Source: Gari tellinella
Lineage: Eukaryota; Mollusca; Bivalvia; Cardiida; Psammobiidae
Direction: 5' to 3'
Length of the DNA stretch: 64,000 bases
NCBI GenBank assembly: GCA_922989275.2
Contig: OV277857.1
Location: 496,001-560,000, forward strand
Positions 1 to 9,100 of this stretch are shown here, in pieces. Position numbers and translations under genes: made by a program. The notes beneath the pieces are model-generated. The model did not search any database, had not been told where the DNA came from, and was given only the letters and a program-made list of their open reading frames with translations. Within the stretch, counting starts at the first letter, position 1; each line of letters begins with the position of its first letter.

Positions 1-104
1 ACTAACAACATGTGGCTAATGAAACATCCCTTTGAGGAGCCAGACCCAGATGCCCTACCCATAACTGTCAAAAATGGCGACCTTGTCAGGATGGAGCATA
101 TTAC
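1..104 (+). CDS. POMT2: POMT2 exon a (MIR domain start)
   Basis: Open from the window edge to a GTAAGT donor at 105. It reads [10 protein letters not shown], then [11 protein letters not shown], the typical MIR pattern in which a ligand-like loop is followed by a bound-state strand. It ends two bases into a Thr codon. The true exon start is outside the window. Confidence 0.92.
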
Positions 105-3100
105 GTAAGTTACATTGTGTCAGGGCATATTAACCCCTTCACTGCCATCACCAAGACTCCAGATAAGAGGGAATAACTGAACAAACTCAACATTTTTTCA
201 CTCATTTCAGCATAAAATCCTATGCTGTCACTACTCATTAGAATCGTCTTGAAGAATCATACTTTCCTGTAATCATGACGTTTCTTTAGTTGACCCATAC
301 TAGAATAGCCTTGGTGTTTCCAGGGCTCCAGATAAGAGGTAGTTATTTCAACAAATTTAAACATTTTATCACTCATTTCAGCATCAAATCCTATAGTGTT
401 ACTACTCGTTAGAATCGTCTCGAAGAGACGATTACTACTCATTAGAATTGTCTCGAAGAGACGATTCTAATGAGTAGTGACAACATAGGGTTTAATTCAG
501 AAATAAAGATTTTAAGTTTTGAAAAACTACCCTTTTCTGTTTCTCTGTGTTTTTTTTAGGTTAGTTTACTGTTCCCATGTATTAATGTTGTAGGACTAGA
601 AGAAACTTACACAGTCATACAGAGCCATCTCCGTTGACCTCCAGACATTTTCAAGTGGCCGGCTATGGTGAGGTAAGGCCTTGGTTTACATTTTACAGCT
701 TTGTCTCACTATCCATACTGGGAATCAGTGTTCCTATGTTCAAAATAATTATCCTTTATCCCTTAATCCATTACCCCATAGCCTATTTCAAGTTTTGAAG
801 ATAGGTGACTACTTAAAGCAGGTTGAAAGTAAAGCAGAATGCGCCTTAGGGCGCATTCTGCTTTACTTTCAGCCTGCTTTAAGCTACAATCTTCAAGAAT
901 ATAGAAAATATTTCTTATGACACATATTAATGATGGTATAAACTGGATCTATTTTCTTTAGTGGAGGAATAAAATATAGGCGTAAAAAGGCGTAATTATG
1001 GGGTAATGAGTTAAAGAGACTGTAAATCAGATTGAAAATAGACAGTTTTTAGTGGAAAAAATCACAAAAACAAAAAATTATGATATCATTTTTCAATGGT
1101 CATTAAGATTTTACTTGTTGACATAAAACTTATCCTGAGGAAACATAACTGGGATATATTTGCTAGCTTGTCTGTATATAGAAGAAAAAAATAAGCTATT
1201 GTTGTCACTCCTTTGTTGTTGTCCTAATCTTTGTTATCTGAAATCTTAACGTTGGCCGTAACTTCTTCAATGTTTTCATCTACAACTTTCACTTTTTCAA
1301 AATATTTTACCATTTGACCCTGACCTTACACTTTGACCTAACTCTACTGTATTTTTCACTGGTCTCAAAAACATTTGAGCATTAGCATTCACATGCCACG
1401 CTCTTATTTTGACTTTTAAATCGCATATTTCTACTCTGTATAAATGCTTTTCAGTGACAGGAATTGTGCAATAGATACTTAATACAGTTTTCTGGTAGTG
1501 CAGCTTAACTCTTGTCATACCTGCGATGAATATATGTACCACAGACTGCAGTAATTACCTTTTCAAACAGTTTGGATCCAGATGAGACGCCGCATAATGC
1601 GGCGTCTCATCAGGTTCCAAACTATTTGAAACTCTGAAACTGTTTTAAAAAGAGATGTTTGAAAAATCTATTTTTAGCTCACCTGAGCCAAAGGCTCAAG
1701 GTGAGCTATTGGGATGGCCCTGTGTCCGGCGTCCGTCGTCGTCCGTCGTGCGTTGTGCGTTGTGCGTCGTCCGTCGTCGTTAACAATTGCTTCAAATGAC
1801 ATCTCCTCCTATACCGCTTGACAGAATTCAACCAAACTTTACAGAAATGTTCTTTGGGTCAAGCTCTTTCAAATTTGTTCAAAGAATTAAAAACAATGCA
1901 GAACTCTAGTTGCCATGGCAACCAAAGTGAAAAAATAAGGAAATCTTAAAAAATCTTCTTGTCAAAAACTGCAAGGGCCAGAGCTTAGATAATTGACACA
2001 TAGCATCATCTACAGGTCCTCTATCAAGTTTGTTCAAATTATGCCCCTGGGGTCAAAATTGGCCCCGCCCCGGGGGTCTCAGTTTTACATTGAGTTATAT
2101 AGTGAAATTTTCAAACGTCTTTTTCTCTGAAACCAATGTGGCCAGAGCTTTGATATTTGGCATGGTGACACTTCTAGATGCCCTTTACCAAAATTGTTCA
2201 AATGGTTCTGGTCGGTTGCATAACTAGGTCACAGGAGCTAAAAATAGATTTTTTCAATGAAAACTTAAAAAATCTTCTTGTCTGAAACTACAAGGGCCAG
2301 AGCTTAGTTTTTTGGCACATAGAATCGCCTACAGGTCCTCTATCAAGTTTGTTCAAATTATGTCCCTGGGGTCAAAATTAGCCCTGCCCCGGGGGTCACA
2401 GTTTTACATAGAGTTATATAGTGAAATTTTCAAACGTCTTCTTCTCTGAAACTAATATGGCCAGAGCTTTGATATTTGGCATAGTTACACTTCTAGATGT
2501 CCTATACCAAAATTGTACAAATGGTTCTGGTCCGTTGCATAACTAGGTCACAGGAGCTAAAAATAGATTTTTTTCAGTGAAAACTTAAAAAATCTTCTGT
2601 CTAAAACTACAAGGGCCAGAGCTTAGACATATGGCACATATCATCGACTACAGGTCCTCTATTAAGTTTGGTCAAATTATGCCCCTAGGGTCAAAATTGG
2701 CCCCGCCCCGGGGGTCAGTTTTTTTGCATAGAGTTATATAGAGAAAATTTCAAACGTCCTCTTCTCTGACTCTAATATGGCCAGAGCTTTTATATTCTGT
2801 ATGGTGACACTTTTAAATATACTTTACATATTTTGTTCAAATTGTTACGGTCTGTTGCATATCTAGGTCAGTCCTGGACATAAATCAATATCTCCATTTT
2901 CCCAGTTATTCTCAGGTGAGCGAATATGCCCCATGGGGCTCTTGTTAGAATAGTAGCAGACGGCAATTGTTACAGACGAAAAAGTTACCCAGCATTCAAG
3001 GAGTTATTTAGTGCTTGTTGTTTTTCCAGGATGGTAGAGGAGATGCTAATGATATCTGGCAGATTGTGGTACCGGGCCTGGAGAGCGGAGCCCCTGTACA

Positions 3101-6100
3101 AGTGGTCACCTCCAAACTCAAGTTAATACACTACCATGTACAGTGTGCTCTACAGTCCCACGACAAGAAACTGCCAAAATGGTAATGTTGCTTCATATAG
3201 ATTTTACTAGACTTGTCCCATTCAACCCTGGCAATGAGTATACTTGTAATTTACAGTGTAAAAATAGAGGTAGGGGCCTCCCGTTTGCACATGCAAAGTG
3301 GACCAGAAACATAGACTTATTGTTGGAATAGAACTAAACTTATGTTTAATGCAGTACAAAATAATGGCGACAGATACACATTCAACCATAGTTATGAGTA
3401 CATGTATACTTATCATTGACAACTAGTGTCCATGTGAGGAGAACACATGTCATATGCAAACAAAGAAGACCTAGGTTTGCTTCTATCTGATCTGATGAGA
3501 AGCTGCATTATGCTGTGTTTCATCTGAATCCATACTGTTCCGCCACAAGCAATCTAAGAGTTAACACTTCCCCCATAGAAGTGCCTTTTATTAATCCACA
3601 GAAGAAAATAATTTCAATTTTATACAGTCATGAAAATGCATAATAAGAAATATTTTCTAAATCCTAGCAATTGATAGCTTTAAGCAGGTTGAAAGTAAAG
3701 CAGAATGCGCCTTAAGGCGCATTCTGCTTTATTTTCAACCTGCTTTAAGTGGTAACTTCTCTTAAAAACTATGGGTATGGGGTAATAGGTTACTCAGAGT
3801 TTGATGAAGACATAAACATGATCTGTATGTTTTTACAGGGGACATGAACAGCTGGAGGTAACCTGCAATCCAAACTTAAAAGATTCTTCTAAAACTTTCT
3901 GGAGCATAGAGGAAGTGTATGATGAAAGATGTAAGTACATTTAACACACCTAATTGCTGAAACTTAAGAGAAATACTTAATGGTCTATATAAAGTTTCAG
4001 TGGTAAAAACGTTTATGCAGGTCAGCCCTATTATCCCTTTCCCTCATAGAAGCGCCTTTTGCACATTTGATTTATTCTTCCACTAAAGAAAATAGTTCCC
4101 ATTTTAACAGCCATGAAAATGAATAATAAGAAACATTTTGTAAATCCTAGCAGAATATAGCTTAAAGCAGGCTGAAAGTAAAGCAGAATGCACCTTAAGG
4201 CGCATTCTGCTTTACTTTCAGTCTGCTTTAAGTGGTCACCTATCTTCAAAACTAGAAACAGGCTATGGGGTAAAGGGTTGACTGTCAGATTAGATAATCC
4301 ATGTAATTAAGCTCAACTCATTAACCCCTTATAATGAGTATAGATGTCCTTTGCACATAGTATAACTGTGAATAGGTTACTTGTCCCATGCAAACAGAAG
4401 ACCCAGATCAGAGGGTTCATTAAGGGCTGCACTATATGCTTCATCAAGATCAGAGAGCTACTTTAGGAGCCTTCTGAACAAGGTCTGCACTGTTTGTCAT
4501 ATTGCAATATATTGATAAAAACAATCTGAAATAATAAAAGATGGACTAGACTTAATTGGAAATGGAATTGGCCATTTAAAGTTTCAGGGAGGAAATGATT
4601 TTAAACTCTTTGCTACATAGCCAGTTTCTAGTTTTGAAGACAAGTGAAGACATAAGGCAGGTTGAAAGTAAAGCAGAATGCACCTTAAAGGTGCATTCTG
4701 CTTTACTTTCAACCTGCTTTAAGCTACCATTTGCTAGAATATAGAAAATATTTCTAATGATATATATATATCCATGACTGTATAGATTCAAACCATTTTC
4801 TGCAGTTGAGGAATAAATTTAATGTGTAACAATATGTAAATATAGAGGAATGGGTTAATGTCTTCCTTTCTTGCTATTAAATGTTATCTAATGCCTTCCT
4901 TTCATGCTATTTTTATCAATTGTCAAATTACCTTTGTATTTCAGTACCAAACGTCAGTATTGCAGTCCATGCTCCATCCTTCCTTGACATGTTTATAGAA
5001 AGTCATTCAGTGATGACACAGGTATTTATAATGATCCAGATATGGGGAGTATTTTAAAATCTAAAATCTTTATTTCTACTTTAAACCCTAAGGTGTTACC
5101 ACTCATTAGAATCGTCTCTTTGAGACGATTCTAATGAGTAGTAACACCATAGGATTTGTTACTGAAATGAGTGAGAAAGCGTTGGATTTGTTCCATTTAC
5201 ACCCCTCTTATCTGGAGCCTTGTTATAATGATCAAGATCATTAGCTTTATGTCAGAAGGGTATTTAGTCCAACTCTTGGCAAGCACTTAACCCATTATTC
5301 CAAAGCCTTTTTCTAGTATTGAAGGCAGGTGACCACATAAGCAGGGTTAAGGCACATTCTGCTTTACTTTCAGCCTGCTTTAAGCATTCATTTGCTAGAA
5401 TATAGAAAATATTTCTCATGGTATGTATTCATGACTGTATAAACTGGAACTAGTTTCTACAGTGAAGGAATAAATTAATTGTGTTAAAATATGTATCCAT
5501 GGAGTTATGGGTTAATGCCCCTCCACTTTAGGTGGGGGACATAATTAGAACCATTATTTCCAGCCATAGATCATGTCAGATTATAGATAAGATAATGTGA
5601 ATAATTCAGTTAAATGATGAAATTCACACATCCTCAAAATATTATGCTATTATAAATTATTATGTGAAAGGTATTTTCCCATGTATTTCAACAGGAAATT
5701 ATTTAACCAATTACACCATAAATACGCCTTTTATACCTTTAACTCTTTCTACAATGAATAAAGTACTCCCCTAGAAAACCATGGACATAAAGCGCAGAGA
5801 GTATTTCAAGTTTATTTCCAGATGGCAGCTTCAAGCAGGTTGAAAGTAAGCAAAATGCCCCTGAATTCTGAATTCTTTCAACCTGCTTTAAGTGGTAACA
5901 TGTTTTCAAAACTAAAAACACCAGGTTATGGGGTAATGGGTTTCACTCAATGTTTTTCAGGGCAACTCTGGGTTGAAGCCAAAAGTAGGTGAAGTGTCTT
6001 CCAGGCCTTGGGAATGGCCTCTTGACTGGAAAGTAGGTAGACTTTGAATTTTATTGTGTCATGATTGGTAAGACAAAACAGTTTGGACCCAGATCAGATT

Positions 6101-9100
6101 CTAGTGATTTTTTGGTAAATTTGCAAATCATTTTGTTCTTTATTTCGCTTTAACGCCAAAAAAACCGTTCATTTCTTATATTAACATTATATTTGGTGTA
6201 ATTTCTAAAATTAATTTATTAGTATTCATGTATGTTTAATCCATATTAGAGGTTGTTAACACCAATAATGTGTACCCTGAAAGGAACAGCCACAACCACA
6301 TTACTGAAGCAACAAAAAAGATTTGTGGCGAGCAGATCCATAAGCACTTCTGCGAAACATATCCACAAGTCCCACCCTCTCGAGAAATTGCATCTAAACA
6401 AATTAAACTTTTTTTTTTCAAATGGAATTGAATGGGGGGCAAATATTGATTATGTTTTTTTGATTTCCAGGGTCAAGTATTCTCAGGGAAGGAGCATAGA
6501 GTGTACCTGTTGGGTAACCCTGTGATATTCCTGATATTACTGGTCGCTAAAGGTCTCTTCCTAATCCTGTATGTCTTGTATGCAGTGAAACGACAGAGAA
6601 AAACCAAAATGACTCCACGTATGAGATGTATGTAAACACTTAAAATCTTTCCTCCCTGAAACATCAAATGGACAGTTCTATTTTTTCATTAAGTCTAGGT
6701 AGCTGAAATTTTGTATGGAGGATCATTTGGAGGTAAACATTGATGTTATGAAGTTGGAATTTAAAAATAATCTTAATTTTTGTCAATTTTTGACATGTTT
6801 TGGACTTAGTTGTTTTGACCTCAAATCACCAGGTTAAATTTTTTGGACGGGTTGTTTTAAAGTTTTATATAACTACATTAAGATTCATCATTCATTTAAT
6901 AATCTTTCTTAGCTGAAAATTGATTTGTTTTGGATTCAAGATGTTTTTAGACTTAAATTTAAAGCAGGCAAGCATCAGGTGGCTTTGACACCCATTTCTG
7001 GTTTGTTAAATACATGTAATATCATATTCTTTTGGAAAATGAATTTTGGCAATATTTTTATAGGGAAGCAATTTTACGCTGGCAGACTGGAACCTCAACA
7101 TATACTAGTTAAAATTTGGTAAATCTTTGATGATACTCTAAATTTATTACTCAACCTGTTACCCCATAAATACTCCTTTATTACGCCTTTTATTTATTTC
7201 TCCACTGAAGAAAAAAGTTTAAATTTAAACGGTTATGATGATAAGAATTATTTTCTGTATTCTAGCAGATAGTAGCTTAAAGCAGGGTGAAAGTAGAGCA
7301 GAATGTGCCTTAACCCATTACCCTATAGACTATTTCAAGTATTGAAAATAGGAGACCACTGAAAGCAGGTTGAAAGAAAAGCAGAATGTGCCTTAAAGCA
7401 TTCTGCTTTACTATCAGCCTGCTTTAAGCTACCATCTGCTAGAATATAGAAAACATTTCTGAAGATGTATATTCATGACTATAAAAAATGGAACTATTTT
7501 CTTCAGTGGAGGAATTAAATAAAGGCGTAAAAATGTGTAATTATGAGGCTATGGGTTAAGCTGGTCACCTATTTTCAAAACTACAGTCAGGCTTTGGGGT
7601 AATGGGTTTATTGGTTGCGGTTCAAAGAAACTTCAGACTTGTATAGATTCAGCAATTACTCACTTGTTATTACTGTTATTGTAGGTGTAAAGATTACTCT
7701 TTTTCAGTGTATTCTGAGAAAACATTTGCTTGTGGATGGTGGCTTCTGATTGGCTGGGGCCTCCACTACCTTCCATTCTGGCCAATGACAAGGATTCTAT
7801 ACTTCCATCACTATTTCCCAGCATTCCTCTACAGTGCCATGCTAGCAGGTACCATTTTTTTGCAATGTCCATTCCAACTTGTGTTAACCCTTTACTCTAT
7901 AGAAGTGCCTTTTAGCACATTTAATTTATTTCTCCTCTAGAGAAAATAGTTCCATTTTATACGATCATGAATATGCAACACAAGAAACATTTCTTTTATC
8001 TGAGTAGATCCTAGCCTAAAACAGGATGAAAGTAAAGCAGAATGCACCTTAAGGTGCATTCTGTTTTACTTTCAATCTGTTTTATAGTAGTCCCCCATCT
8101 TCAATACTAGACACAGGCTATGGGTTAAAGGGTTAAACAGTCACTAAAAAGGAGGTAACTATTATAATGTATATTCATGACTTTATAAAGTGGACCTATT
8201 TTCTTCAGTGAAAAATGAATTAAAGTCGTAAAAAGGCATATGTATAGGGTATTGGGTTAAAACAAGTGTCCCTGTAGTTACATTTTCAACTTAATGATTA
8301 CAGAATACATTTGATAAAGATTTAAAAAAAACACAGATCTAAATGCTTTAACTCAATCAGCCCTGAAGTAGACTAGACTTGATATGTCCATTACTATAAT
8401 ACTTCTCTTTAACCCTTTCACCGCCAGATTCGCCTAAAGTCGAATTTGCAAACAGTTTTGATCCTGATCAGACGCCACGTAACGCGGCGTCTGATCAGGA
8501 TCAAAACTGTTTGACACCCGTTTCGATATTTCTTATGTCATACTCTCTTAATTCTAACTTTGAAATGATATTGCAGACAATAATATTGAAGCAGACGACA
8601 GTATAACGGTGTAGGGGTAAAAAACTCAAAAATAATTTGGCGGTGAAAGGGTTAAAGCGACTCGCAACCAGATGGTGCATTAAAAATAGTAATTTGTAAA
8701 TATGTGTCAAACGCTTATATAAATGGTAAAGAATTAGTTTAGGATAAGAAATTCTGTTTAAAAAAAATGTATTTCAATAAAAAAAATTATTGGTCTCTGA
8801 TGGGATTCGAACCCGGGGCCCGGCATTGGCGGACAGAAGGCAAAATAGGGGAAACCGCTTAGACCAATGGACCACGGAACTATCCGTTTATCTCGGATCG
8901 ATTTAACGTATTTCAATGTGTAGCGATCGAAAGTGCATACAACTTCACAATTCGGCTCGGGTTTATGTCTGAGCCCGTGTAGAGAAGCAACAACAACAAC
9001 TATACCGTCTACTAGTCGGTATAGAAAAACGAAGGAAAATATGTAAAAATCTAAGATTCGGTGACGATTCTTGAGACTTTTTTTGGACTGATCATATTTT

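Noticed and set aside
1676..2946. Calling elements A and B Helitrons
   Set aside because: The 3' hairpin followed by a short tail is suggestive, but the CTRR end and TC start are not seen and both termini are partly inverted repeats; class left open.
7685..7708. Alternative POMT2 acceptor at TTGTAG
   Set aside because: Would extend the exon by 23 nt out of frame; the TTTTTCAG site gives the conserved reading.
8789..8882. Functional tRNA with an amino-acid assignment
   Set aside because: B box is perfect but the T and acceptor stems pair poorly, so no anticodon can be trusted.
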